A stretch of DNA of 64,000 bases from Chromobacterium alkanivorans. Lineage in GTDB: Bacteria > Pseudomonadota > Gammaproteobacteria > Burkholderiales > Chromobacteriaceae. The stretch spans positions 186,001 to 250,000 of the forward strand of contig NZ_JAFHKL010000003.1 of NCBI RefSeq assembly GCF_016937655.1, read 5' to 3'. Of this stretch, positions 52,687 to 60,918 are shown piece after piece. The notes beneath the pieces were generated by a model, which was given only the letters and a program-made list of their open reading frames with translations, had not been told where the DNA came from and made no database searches. A program made the translations under genes and the position numbers. The first letter of the stretch is position 1, and each line of letters begins with the position of its first letter.

Positions 52687-53136
52687 CTATTTGACGCCGC
52701 GTTTCAAGGCCGCCTTGATCTGGGGATTATTTTCGATTTCCTTGAGCACCAGCGGGTCCTTGAGCGCGTCGCGCACCGCCGCCGGGTTCAGCGTGGTGGA
52801 CACCCCCGGATTGGTGACCAGATCGCCCGGGGAAAACACGCTGGCCGCCTTGTCGTGGATGTGGCCGTCGTTGTCGTGGATATTGCTGCGGTCGCTCCAG
52901 TCGCGGCTATGCCCGGCCGCCACCACCGAGCCGGCCAGCAAGTCGCCGGACACCCGGGTCAGGTGGTCGAACTGGGCGCGCAGGCGCGCGACGTCGATCT
53001 TTTTCAATTCGGCGACCGTCGCGCTGTTGGCGCCGGCGTCCTTCGCCGCGGCGATGGGGTCCGACAAGAACTTGGCGCGGAAATCGTTATCGCTCACCGC
53101 GCGCATCAGCAGTTTGTTCACTTCCGGTTGGGCCAT
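52687..53136 (-). CDS. Putative RiPP precursor protein with nitrile-hydratase-like leader
   Basis: A 149-residue protein. Residues 1-69 look like an NHLP-type leader related to the nitrile hydratase alpha subunit (DNDFRAKFLSDPIAAAKDAG, residues 17-36, then a charged helix). LLAGS at 66-70 may mark the leader end. Residues 75-95 (GHSRDWSDRSNIHDNDGHIH plus D) are packed with His, Asp, Asn and Ser, the side chains that hydroxylases of this operon could use. The tail (118-149) is again helical with ALKDPLVLKEIENNPQIKAA, a second recognition-like DP motif. AGGAGG lies 6 nt before the ATG, the strongest site in the operon, as expected for a precursor. The cleavage site and core are inferred. Confidence 0.7.
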   Translation of the reverse strand: MAQPEVNKLLMRAVSDNDFRAKFLSDPIAAAKDAGANSATVAELKKIDVARLRAQFDHLTRVSGDLLAGSVVAAGHSRDWSDRSNIHDNDGHIHDKAASVFSPGDLVTNPGVSTTLNPAAVRDALKDPLVLKEIENNPQIKAALKRGVK

Positions 53137-53395
53137 GGTGTCCTCCTGGCTTGAGCACTGTGACCGAGGCATGCTTGGCTTGGCGGCGCCGTCGTCTGGA
53201 TGGAGCGGATACCGGCGGCGCGTTCTGCGACTGGAGGCAATATGCGGTCCGCGCTCCCTATCGGCTTCACGCCGGCAAGAGGCCTTCGCCGCTGAGCCGC
53301 CAAGCGGCCGCCGCGCCTCCGGGGAATCTCCGCACCCACCCAAATGCCTCGCCCATCCGCCTCGTCATCCGGCCAGCCTGCGTGTCACTGGAATG
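53137..53395 (-). other. Upstream region of the RiPP-like operon
   Basis: This 259-nt GC-rich gap precedes the precursor gene. It must hold the operon promoter, but I see no clear -35/-10 pair. The longer in-frame extension of the precursor (to 53343) is Arg-rich and lacks a ribosome-binding site, so it is not used. No regulator gene lies next to the operon on this side. Confidence 0.4.
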
Positions 53396-53426
53396 AAAAA
53401 GCGCCGACGGTTTTCGTCAGCGCTTT
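53396..53426 (-). terminator. Rho-independent terminator of the ABC-F gene
   Basis: On the minus strand AAAGCGCTGAC-gaaaacc-GTCGGCGCTTTTT forms a stem with one G-U pair followed by a T run. It lies 44 nt after the ABC-F stop and shields the RiPP-like operon from read-through. Confidence 0.75.
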
Positions 53427-53469
53427 AACTATATTCATGCGTTTTTAGTATATCTGTACGTTAAATTAC

Positions 53470-55122
53470 CTAAAACGAACTTTTATCGATGCCCCCCGCG
53501 TCCCGCTCCGCGCCGTCCCGCAGCCGCCAGCCGTTCTCGTCCGCCGTCAGCCAGCCGTCCAGGCCCAGCGCGTCCAGGAAGGCGTCGTCGTGCGACACCA
53601 CCAGCAGGCCGCCGCGGTAATTGCGCAGCATCGCTTCCAGCGCTTGCAAGGACGGCAGGTCCAGATGATTGCTGGGTTCGTCCAGCAGCAGCAACGGCGG
53701 CGGCGGATCGGCGTAGAGCGCGCGGGCCAGCGCCGCCTTCAGCCGCTCGCCGCCGCTGAGCAGGCCGCAGGGCCGCGCCGCCAGTCCGGCGTCCAGCCCC
53801 AGTTGGGCCAGCAGCATGCGCAGCCGGCTTTCCCCGGCCGCCGGATTGGCGGCCAGCAGCTGTTCGATCGCGCCGCGTCCGGGGTCCAGCCCGTCCAGGT
53901 CCTGGGCCAGGTAAGCGCAGCCGGCCGGAACCCGCGCCCGGCCGGCCAGCGGGCGCAATTGCCCGGCCAGCACCTTGAGCAAGGTGGACTTGCCGCAGCC
54001 GTTGGCGCCGACGACGCCGATGCGGCGGCCGCCGCCCAGGCTGAGATGGACGCGGCGCGTGGCCGGCGGCGCGAAAGGCAGCTCCACCTCGTCCAGCGCG
54101 ACGGCGACGCGCGGCAGCGCCCGCCCCTGCGGCAAGGCGTGCACCACCACCGCCGCCTCGTCTTCCGCCCGCCGGGCGGCCTCGCGCACCGCCTGATCCA
54201 GCGCTTCCCGCGCCGCGGCCTGTTGCCGCCGCAGCTTGCCGGCGCTGGCTTCGCTGCGCTGCTGCTGGCGGTCCAGCAGGATGCTGGCCTGATTGGCCTC
54301 GCGGCCGCGCTTATCGCCGCGGGCCTGCCGCCGCTCTTGCCTTTCCTGCTGTTCGCGCAGCGCCCGCTGTCCGCGCAAGCGCTCTTGTTTGCGCTGTTCC
54401 AGCAGCGACTGCGCGCGCGCCTGCTCCCCCGCCTTCTGTTCTGCGTAAAAATCGTAAGCGCCGCCGTAGCCGGTCAGGCCCTGCGGCGACAGTTCGACGA
54501 TGCGCTCCATCCGCGCCAGCAGCTGACGATCGTGGCTGATCAGCAGCAGGCCGCGCGGCCAGCGGGACAGTTGCTCGATCAGCGCCTGCCGCTGATCCCG
54601 GTCCAGGTGGTTGCTGGGCTCGTCCAGGATCAGGAAATCGGCGTCGGACAGCATCGCCCCGCTCAAGGCCGCCCGCGCGGCCTCGCCGCCGCTGAGCGCG
54701 CCGGCCGGCGTCTCCGGGCGCAGATGGCCCAGGCCGCAGCGCCGCCATTCGCGTTCCAGCCGCTGGCGCAGGTCCCAGCGTTCGGCCAGCAGTTCGAAAT
54801 CGCGCGCGTCGACGCCGCCGGCCTCGATGCGCGCCAGCGCGTCCAGCGGCGCTTGCAGTCCGGCCAGGCCGGCGGCGGTGCCGCCCCGCGGCGCGCCGGC
54901 CCTCTGCGCCAGGTAATGCGCCGTCCCGCCGCGCAGGCAGCGGCCGGCGCTGGGTTGCAGCTCGCCGGCCAGCAAGCGCGCCAGCACGGTCTTGCCCACG
55001 CCGTTGCGGCCCACCAGGGCGATGCGCTGGGGGTGGAACACCATATTGAGCTGGCTGAACAGAACTCTGCCGTCGGGCAGCAGATAGGACACATCGTCCA
55101 AAGTGAGATGGGTGTGGGTCAT
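53470..55122 (-). CDS. ABC-F family ATPase
   Basis: A 550-residue protein with two ABC nucleotide-binding domains and no membrane segments. Walker A motifs are GRNGVGKTVL (N-terminal domain) and GANGCGKSTLL (C-terminal domain). Signature motifs are LSGGEAARAAL and LSGGERLKAAL, and both Walker B regions read LDEPSNHLD, the ABC-F hallmark. Between them is an Arg/Gln/Glu-rich linker (~250-340) expected to form the P-site interaction helices. ABC-F proteins act on ribosomes in translation regulation or antibiotic resistance and do not export. It is monocistronic. Its position upstream of the RiPP-like operon may be chance, or it may give self-protection. Confidence 0.92.
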   Translation of the reverse strand: MTHTHLTLDDVSYLLPDGRVLFSQLNMVFHPQRIALVGRNGVGKTVLARLLAGELQPSAGRCLRGGTAHYLAQRAGAPRGGTAAGLAGLQAPLDALARIEAGGVDARDFELLAERWDLRQRLEREWRRCGLGHLRPETPAGALSGGEAARAALSGAMLSDADFLILDEPSNHLDRDQRQALIEQLSRWPRGLLLISHDRQLLARMERIVELSPQGLTGYGGAYDFYAEQKAGEQARAQSLLEQRKQERLRGQRALREQQERQERRQARGDKRGREANQASILLDRQQQRSEASAGKLRRQQAAAREALDQAVREAARRAEDEAAVVVHALPQGRALPRVAVALDEVELPFAPPATRRVHLSLGGGRRIGVVGANGCGKSTLLKVLAGQLRPLAGRARVPAGCAYLAQDLDGLDPGRGAIEQLLAANPAAGESRLRMLLAQLGLDAGLAARPCGLLSGGERLKAALARALYADPPPPLLLLDEPSNHLDLPSLQALEAMLRNYRGGLLVVSHDDAFLDALGLDGWLTADENGWRLRDGAERDAGGIDKSSF

Positions 55123-55350
55123 GAAGCTTCCAGGGATGCCTAACATTCCCCTGCGCGCAGGGGGCGGAGAACGTGGCCGTCCAGGGGACGGCGGCATCAA
55201 TGGCGCATCGGACGATTACCTCGGAACATGCGCGGCGGGATCGCCGCGCGAAAACGGTATGGTAGCGCGCGCCGGGCCGCGCGCCAAGCGGGACAGACCG
55301 CGTCTGTCCCGCTTACGGAAGCGCCGCGACGCGCCGAACCTTGAACCGGT

Positions 55351-55500
55351 TCTCAGAACCTGTTTACGATCTCGCGAGCTAAGGCGAGACAAGGCGAAAA
55401 CGGCTGAGAAAGCGGAATGTACACGTGGTACATGAGCATTTCGAAGACGTTTTCAACGCTGTATCGCCGACGCGCAGCAGATCGTAAACAGGTTCTCAGA
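55351..55500. repeat. Dispersed 150-bp inverted-repeat element, copy 1
   Basis: The ends TCTCAGAACCTGTTTACGAT (left) and its inverted copy on the right differ by one base. The interior contains GCGAGACAAGGCGAAAACGG and TGTACACGTGGTACATGAGC with a small stem, and CGACGCGCAGCAGATCG near the right end. Copies lie at 60773-60918 and 63457-63601. There is no coding capacity. The right end includes the TGA stop of the flavin oxidase gene (55496-55498). The gap to its left (55123-55350) holds nothing recognised except a second degenerate end-like GAACCGGTTCT. Confidence 0.85.
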
Positions 55501-57091
55501 CCAACTTGGCCAACATCATGTCCGCGGTCTGCAAGGCCCCCTCCACCCAGCCCTGGGCGTCGGAATAGGCTTCGCCGCACACATAGAGCGGCTGGCCGTC
55601 CAGCGGCTGGATGATCTGCCGCTTCACCTCCCAGCTCTTCACTCCGATGTTCCAGCTGTTCCAGCCGCCGCCGTAGGGGTCGTCGCCCCAGTCGCGGAAG
55701 GCGGCGTTGCGCACCTTGGGCGTGTAGGACAGGCTGTGCATCACCGTCAGCTGGCGGGTGACTTCCTCGGTCATCATCCGCGGGGCCTTGTAGCGGTGCC
55801 AGCTCAGCTCCTTGGCGCGCACCTGGTCGTCCGCGCCGATGAAGGGATCGGCCAGCTCGGCCACTTCCAGCCCCTTCTTCCAGGCGCTGTGGCGGCGGCC
55901 GCGCAAGCCGTCCCAAAAGCCGGTGTTGTCGCCGTCGTCGTAGCTGGCCAGCAACATGGCGTGGCCGTGCAAGGCGGGCAGGCCGTTGCTGCGCGGCCAG
56001 TAATAGGTCTGGCGCACCGGCAAATCGGTGACGGAGCGGCCGGACTTGACCGGCACGTAGTCGCCGTCGGCCGTGCTGTAGCCGGTATTGAGCCACCAGG
56101 GGCTGTTGTAGGTGGTGAACAGCTTGAACAGCGGCCGCGGCGTGACGCTGGCCGTCAATTGCTGGAAGCGCGCGGCCTCCTGCAGCCAGGGGCTGGTGGC
56201 GGACAGCAGTTCCAGCGCGCGGCGCGGCATCGCCAGAATCAGGGTTTTGGCGGACACGGTCTGGCCTTGCGCCTGGAACTGGAAGCCCTGCTCGCTGCGC
56301 GTCACGCCGCTGACCGGCGCTTCCAGCCTCACCTCGCCGCCGGCCTGTTGGAACAACTGGGCCAACACCAGCGGCACTTGCTGGAAGCCGTTGCAAAAAC
56401 CCATGTATTGCGCCGACACGCCGAAGTCGGACAGAAACCAGGGGATGGCGTCGGCGGCGTTCCAGTTGCACAGCGTGGTGTCGTAGCCGCCGGTGTCTTC
56501 GGCGTACTGATAAGCCTCGCCGGTGATCACGCGGAACAGCACGTTCCAGAAGCCCTGCTGGTACAGCGGCACGCCGCCGAAGCTGGCGCTCTGCGCCATC
56601 AGCCGGCGCTCCTCCTCGGTCAGCGATTTATTGGTGATGCCGGGCACGATCTGCTCGATGGCGTCGATGATGACGCCGCCGCCGGTTTGGCCCCGGTCCA
56701 GAAAGTTGAGCCGGTACGGCACCTTGTCCGGCTCGGTGGTGAAGTCCTGCAAGCGCAGGTAGACGCCGCGCAGATAGGCGATGTTTTGCGGCTCGTCCAC
56801 CGGGAAGCGGTAGAGCTCGATCTGCTCCGGCGCCGGCAGCAGCGCGTTCAACTCCTGGATCAGGTCGTAGATCAGCGGCTGCACTTCCGGCAGGATGCGC
56901 ATGCCGCCCAGCTCCGCCACCATGTCCGGGATGTCCGGCGGCCGCACCGACAGCAGCCGGCCGCCGATGTGATCGCTGGCCTCGAACACCGCGATCTTGA
57001 GCTGGGGATAGTGTTGTTGCAGCCGCCAGGCGCTGTACACGCCGGACACGCCGCCGCCGACAATGGCGATGTCTATGTTTTCGCTGGCCAT
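55496..57091 (-). CDS. FAD-dependent amine/L-amino-acid oxidase
   Basis: A 531-residue flavoprotein. The FAD-binding Rossmann motif is IAIVGGGVSGVYSAWRL (residues 8-24), followed by VFEASDHIGGRLLSV. The C-terminal flavin motif LYVCGEAYSDAQGWVEGALQ is typical of the monoamine/L-amino-acid oxidase superfamily. It would oxidise an amino acid or amine to the imine, giving a 2-oxo acid and H2O2. It follows the ThDP enzyme gene by 30 nt in one operon, which suggests that the oxo acid is passed on for decarboxylation or carboligation. The stop codon is supplied by the inverted-repeat element, so the natural C-terminus may have been replaced. Confidence 0.88.
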   Translation of the reverse strand: MASENIDIAIVGGGVSGVYSAWRLQQHYPQLKIAVFEASDHIGGRLLSVRPPDIPDMVAELGGMRILPEVQPLIYDLIQELNALLPAPEQIELYRFPVDEPQNIAYLRGVYLRLQDFTTEPDKVPYRLNFLDRGQTGGGVIIDAIEQIVPGITNKSLTEEERRLMAQSASFGGVPLYQQGFWNVLFRVITGEAYQYAEDTGGYDTTLCNWNAADAIPWFLSDFGVSAQYMGFCNGFQQVPLVLAQLFQQAGGEVRLEAPVSGVTRSEQGFQFQAQGQTVSAKTLILAMPRRALELLSATSPWLQEAARFQQLTASVTPRPLFKLFTTYNSPWWLNTGYSTADGDYVPVKSGRSVTDLPVRQTYYWPRSNGLPALHGHAMLLASYDDGDNTGFWDGLRGRRHSAWKKGLEVAELADPFIGADDQVRAKELSWHRYKAPRMMTEEVTRQLTVMHSLSYTPKVRNAAFRDWGDDPYGGGWNSWNIGVKSWEVKRQIIQPLDGQPLYVCGEAYSDAQGWVEGALQTADMMLAKLV

Positions 57092-57121
57092 TTTGCTTGT
57101 CCTCGCTGAGTGGGGCCGGGA

Positions 57122-59035
57122 TCAGAAGATCACCGGCACATTGGCCGGCCGGCCGTTGTCCGTGTTGCGCTGGGCGTCCCCGTCCGGCACGTGGAAACAG
57201 TCCAATCGCGGCTGATGGCGGTAGCGGGCGTTGGCCTGCTGCGGCGTTGGCGGCGGCTGGTCCAGGCCCACGGTCTGCATGTCCAGCACGTAGGCGCGGC
57301 CGGCCAGCGCGTGGTCCAGCCCGCGCCGCACCGCGGCGCGCACCGCCTCCGGATGGACCACCACCTCGCCCTCCATGCCGCCGAAGGCCTTGGCCAGCGC
57401 GACGAAGTCCGGCTTGGGCCGGTGGATGCGCAGGTATTCCGGGTCCTGGGTGCGCGCCTGCCAGCCGTAGCCGGGCGCGTCGCCGTACATCGCCTCCACT
57501 TGCTGCAGCCCCATTTGCAGGGTGTGGTATTCGTGGTTGTTGGTGATGATGTAGAGCACGCCCAGCTGACGGTGCTGCGCGGTCCACCAGGTTTGCGGGT
57601 AGAACAGCGAGGAGCCGTCGCCGGTGGCCGCCACCACGAAACGGGTGTCTATGCCCTGGCAGCCTTGCGCTTCCAGCTTGATGCCCAGGGTGGCGGGCAT
57701 GGACCAGCCCAGGGAGCCGCCGCCGACGCAGTAGTAGCTGATCGGCGCGGCGGCCTCTTCGGTGAAGGGCAGCAGGTATTGGAACGGCGCCGGGTCCGAC
57801 ACCGCTTCGTGCACGTAGACGAATTGCTTTTCCAGCCGGCGTTCGCTGATTTCCAGACGCAGCGCGTCGGCGATCACCACCGCCCAGATTTCTTGCTGCC
57901 GCATCGCCTCGCGCAGATAGACGTCCCATTGCAGCCGCCGCGCTTCGGACTTTTGCCGCAGCGACAGATTGCGCTGCCGCGCGGCCGCCGACGGCTGCTC
58001 GCCGATCTCCCGGTTCAGCAGCGGCAAGGTGGCCTTGATGTCGCCGAACAGCGCGCACTCGCCGTAGTAGTTCTTGCCGATGTCCCAGCTGTTGTTGCTC
58101 AGGTAAACCTGACGCACCGAGGGCGGAATCAGCGGGCCGTCGCTGTACTTGAACACGGTGACCTGGGCCTGGTTGCTGAAGCCGCACAAGAAGGCGACGT
58201 CGTGGCCGGCGAACACTTGCTGCAGGTCTTTCTGCCCGCCGGGCAGCTCGCCCTGCCAGTGGTAATCGCCGTTGGGAAAGTTGGCCAGGCTGCTGAAGGT
58301 TTGCAGCGACACCGGCGCGCCTATCAACTCCGCCAGCGCCTGCAGTTCCGGCCAGGCCTCGGCGTAGCCGGCGGCGTCGCCCACCACGATCAGCGGGTTG
58401 GCCGCCTCGCGCAGCATGGCGGCCGCCTGGCGGATGGCGTCGGCGTCGGCGACGAAATGCGGGGAGATGCGGGTAATGCCGGGCAGGCGGTCGGCGTCGC
58501 CGATGCGGCGCATGGTGAATTCCCAGGGAATGGCGACGAACACCGGGCCGTTGGGCGGCGCCATCGCCTCCTTGAAGGCGCGCTGCAACACCATAGGCAG
58601 TTCCTGCTCGGTGCGCACCTCATGCGCCCACTTGGTGTATTGCCGCGCCAGGTCCACCAGATTGGAGGCCAGCAAAGGCTCCTGGGTGACCAGCTCGTTC
58701 TGCTGCTGGCAGCACAGAATCACCAGCGGCGCCTGCGAACGCCAGGCGTTGAACAGATTGCCGATGCCGTGGGCGATGCCCGGGGTGACGTGCACCACCA
58801 CCACGCCGGGCTTGCCGGTCATCCGCGCCGAGCCCATCGCCGCGCCCATGGCGATGTTTTCGTGCAGGCACTCGATGTACTCCACCTGGTTTTCCGGGTA
58901 GGAGGTGCCGTCGATGATGGGAATTTCATTGGTGCCCGGCACGCCGAAAATGCGGTGGATGCCCAATTGGCTCAAGGCGTCGAACACATAGTCCCGGGCC
59001 CAGCGTTGCCGGCCGGTTTGCGCTTGGCTGTCCAT
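57122..59035 (-). CDS. Thiamine diphosphate-dependent enzyme (acetolactate synthase/benzoylformate decarboxylase type)
   Basis: A 637-residue ThDP enzyme. The N-terminal pyrimidine-binding domain has the catalytic Glu59 in IECLHENIAMGAAMG. The central domain includes PLIVVGDAAGYAEAWPELQA. The C-terminal pyrophosphate-binding motif runs from ATGDGSSLFY (GDG 472-474) to IITNN (499-500). It is longer than most decarboxylases, with an insert between domains (~340-400) and a 35-residue Pro/Gln-rich tail. The substrate is likely a 2-oxo acid supplied by the adjacent oxidase. Product type (aldehyde or acyloin) cannot be told. CTGGAGAC lies just before the ATG. Confidence 0.85.
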   Translation of the reverse strand: MDSQAQTGRQRWARDYVFDALSQLGIHRIFGVPGTNEIPIIDGTSYPENQVEYIECLHENIAMGAAMGSARMTGKPGVVVVHVTPGIAHGIGNLFNAWRSQAPLVILCCQQQNELVTQEPLLASNLVDLARQYTKWAHEVRTEQELPMVLQRAFKEAMAPPNGPVFVAIPWEFTMRRIGDADRLPGITRISPHFVADADAIRQAAAMLREAANPLIVVGDAAGYAEAWPELQALAELIGAPVSLQTFSSLANFPNGDYHWQGELPGGQKDLQQVFAGHDVAFLCGFSNQAQVTVFKYSDGPLIPPSVRQVYLSNNSWDIGKNYYGECALFGDIKATLPLLNREIGEQPSAAARQRNLSLRQKSEARRLQWDVYLREAMRQQEIWAVVIADALRLEISERRLEKQFVYVHEAVSDPAPFQYLLPFTEEAAAPISYYCVGGGSLGWSMPATLGIKLEAQGCQGIDTRFVVAATGDGSSLFYPQTWWTAQHRQLGVLYIITNNHEYHTLQMGLQQVEAMYGDAPGYGWQARTQDPEYLRIHRPKPDFVALAKAFGGMEGEVVVHPEAVRAAVRRGLDHALAGRAYVLDMQTVGLDQPPPTPQQANARYRHQPRLDCFHVPDGDAQRNTDNGRPANVPVIF

Positions 59036-59529
59036 ACCGTACTGTCTCCAGATGAGTTGTCCTTGTTATGTGAGTGGTAATCCAGGCCGGCGGAAATACA
59101 ATCCGGATCATTTCTGTGTCGAAAACGCCAACACGCGCCGGCGGCGGCGCAGCCGACGGGCGCGCCTCCGGCGCGGCAAGGCTCGCAACGGCGCGAAGGG
59201 GGCCGCCGCGCCGCGCGCGCCCCAGTCCGAAAGGACAGCAAGATCGGCTGCGGCCAGCCGCCGGCATTGACTTTGCATGCCCGTCAAATTAAGGACTTCC
59301 CGCGTCAAGCCCTGACGGGCTAAGGGTTTCTACTAGACGCATCGGCTGCGGATGCGCTCCGGCGCTTGTGCTAACATGGAGCGTTCCTGTCGCATCGGTC
59401 AGGCTCCAACCACGCCGCCTTCCGGGGAGGCGCCCACCGCCTGCCCCGCCCCAAGTCATGCGCAATGGATAGAGCCGCCAGCCATGGCGGCGCCAAAATG
59501 ATAAATAAGCATCCGAGACTGCCAACACA
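59036..59529. other. Intergenic region between the ThDP enzyme gene and folE
   Basis: This 494-nt gap carries divergent promoters. A spaced inverted repeat GCCCGTCA (59280-59287) and TGACGGGC (59313-59320) lies in the middle and could bind a regulator. The part near 59130-59270 is very GC-rich and Arg-codon-like on the plus strand but has no start signal. I see no riboswitch or RNA gene that I can name. Confidence 0.45.
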
Positions 59530-60225
59530 ATGAACAAGACCAATACCGTTGACCATCTGCCGGTCTCACAGCGCATCCGCAGCCGCCTGCAGCAAGCCGG
59601 CGTCCGTTTTCACGCCAACGACAATATCGCCGCCCACATCGAGGACGGCGAACTGGACCTGCTGCAATCCGAGGTTCAGGAAAAACTGAAAGCGGTGCTG
59701 GAAAGCCTGGTCATCGACACCGAACACGACCACAACACCCAGGACACCGCCAAGCGCGTGGCCAAGATGTTCATCAAGGAAGTCTTCCGCGGCCGCTATG
59801 TGCCGATGCCGGCCAGCACCGAGTTCCCCAATGTGGAAAAGCTGAACGAGTTGATGATCGTCGGCCCGATCACGGTGCGCAGCGCCTGCTCCCACCACCT
59901 GTGCCCCATCATCGGCCGCGTCTGGGTGGGGGTGATGCCCAATGAGCATTCCAATCTGATCGGCCTGTCCAAGTACGCGCGGCTGATAGACTGGGTGATG
60001 ACCCGTCCGCAAATCCAGGAAGAGGCGGTGTCGCAGATCGCCGACCTGCTGATGAAGAAGCTGCAGCCGGACGGCCTGGCCATCGTGATGGAGGCCGACC
60101 ACTTCTGCATGCACTGGCGCGGGGTCAAGGACAGCAACAGCAAGATGACCAATAGCGTGATGCGCGGCTCCTTCCTCAGCGACGCCAATCTGCGCCGCGA
60201 ATTCCTGTCCTTGATGCATAAATAA
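59530..60225 (+). CDS. folE: GTP cyclohydrolase I
   Basis: A 231-residue GTP cyclohydrolase I, which makes dihydroneopterin triphosphate for folate or other pterins. Zinc ligands are Cys and His in VRSACSHHLCPIIGRVWVG (C...HH..C pattern) and the Cys in ADHFCMHWRGV. IGLSKYARLIDWVMTRPQIQ is the family signature. The N-terminal ~40 residues are longer than in E. coli FolE. A strong hairpin follows after 46 nt and then a BLUF gene. A start at 59530 with no strong ribosome-binding site is accepted because the frame is conserved from there. Confidence 0.93.
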   Translation: MNKTNTVDHLPVSQRIRSRLQQAGVRFHANDNIAAHIEDGELDLLQSEVQEKLKAVLESLVIDTEHDHNTQDTAKRVAKMFIKEVFRGRYVPMPASTEFPNVEKLNELMIVGPITVRSACSHHLCPIIGRVWVGVMPNEHSNLIGLSKYARLIDWVMTRPQIQEEAVSQIADLLMKKLQPDGLAIVMEADHFCMHWRGVKDSNSKMTNSVMRGSFLSDANLRREFLSLMHK

Positions 60226-60271
60226 GGCGGTCGCCGGCGGCAAGCCGGCGCGCAGCGGCTAAGATGAAAAC

Positions 60272-60298
60272 GAGGCCGCGCCGATCCGGCGCGGCCTC
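60272..60298 (+). terminator. Hairpin after folE
   Basis: GAGGCCGCGCC-gatcc-GGCGCGGCCTC is a perfect 11-bp stem. Only two T residues follow, so it may terminate weakly or stabilise the folE mRNA before the BLUF gene, which starts 21 nt later. Confidence 0.6.
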
Positions 60299-60319
60299 TT
60301 CGCATCCAAGGGGAGACTC

Positions 60320-60745
60320 ATGCTGGTACGCCTGACCTACTGCAGCCGCGCGCACAAATCGATAGACAGCGATCTGGTGGACGACATCATGATCGCCGCG
60401 CGCAAATACAATCCGGCCCAGGGCATCACCGGGGTGCTGTGCTACAGCAAGGATGTGTTCGTGCAATCGCTGGAAGGCGGCCGCGCCGAGGTCAATCTGC
60501 TGTACCAGAAACTGGCCCACGACCCGCGCCATCAATGCCTGACCCTGCTGGACTACCAGGAAGTGGAGCAACGCCGCTTCGCCAACTGGAGCATGGCGGA
60601 GGTGATGATGGAAAAGCTCAACGCCTCGCTGCTGCTGCGCTATTCCGCCCAGACGCGGCTGGACCCGTTCAGCCTGCCCGGCGCCAGCACCGCGCTGTTG
60701 CTGGAGGCACTGGCGGAGGCCGGCAGCACCCAGATCCGCCACTGA
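60320..60745 (+). CDS. Short BLUF-domain blue-light sensor
   Basis: A 141-residue single-domain BLUF protein that binds FAD and switches hydrogen bonding on blue light. The key residues are present: Tyr in VRLTYCSRA (residue 7), Asn in ARKYNPAQGITGVL, Gln in DVFVQSLEGGRAEVN, and Trp in RRFANWSMAEV, with the semiconserved Met in SMAEVMM. The short C-terminal helices fit the PixD/YcgF-short type, which signals through partner proteins. It has no output domain. Its stop codon lies in a degenerate end of the dispersed repeat (TGA-ACCGGTTTACGCTCTGC). GGGGAGAC lies 4-5 nt before the ATG. Confidence 0.92.
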   Translation: MLVRLTYCSRAHKSIDSDLVDDIMIAARKYNPAQGITGVLCYSKDVFVQSLEGGRAEVNLLYQKLAHDPRHQCLTLLDYQEVEQRRFANWSMAEVMMEKLNASLLLRYSAQTRLDPFSLPGASTALLLEALAEAGSTQIRH

Positions 60746-60772
60746 ACCGGTTTACGCTCTGCCGCGCGTCGC

Positions 60773-60918
60773 GCAGAACGTGTTTACGATCTCGCGAGCT
60801 AAGGCGAGACAAGGCGAAAACCGCTGAGAAAGCGGAATGTACAAGTGGTACATGAGCATTTCGAAGCTGTTTTCAACGCCGTATCGCCGACGCGCAGCAG
60901 ATCGTAAACAGGTTCTAA
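60773..60918. repeat. Dispersed 146-bp inverted-repeat element, copy 2
   Basis: This copy has the same orientation as the one at 55351 and is very similar inside (GCGAGACAAGGCGAAAACCG, TGTACAAGTGGTACATGAGC). Its right end contains the TAG stop of the minus-strand MFS gene (60915-60917). It separates the convergent BLUF and MFS genes and could act as a bidirectional transcription barrier. Confidence 0.85.

Noticed and set aside
44821-53136. Classification of the operon as a standard His-Xaa-Ser (Hxs) system
   Set aside because: The larger radical SAM protein is HxsB-like, but there is no HxsD, no His-Xaa-Ser repeat protein, and the extra HExxH, GYPxCC and 2OG proteins are not part of that system.
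53137-53343. Fragments such as CTCAG, GCGAAGG and GGACC upstream of the precursor gene that recall a glycine riboswitch, and a longer Arg-rich N-terminus for the precursor
   Set aside because: The motifs are in the wrong order and spacing for the aptamer, and the extended frame has no ribosome-binding site while ATG 53136 has AGGAGG.
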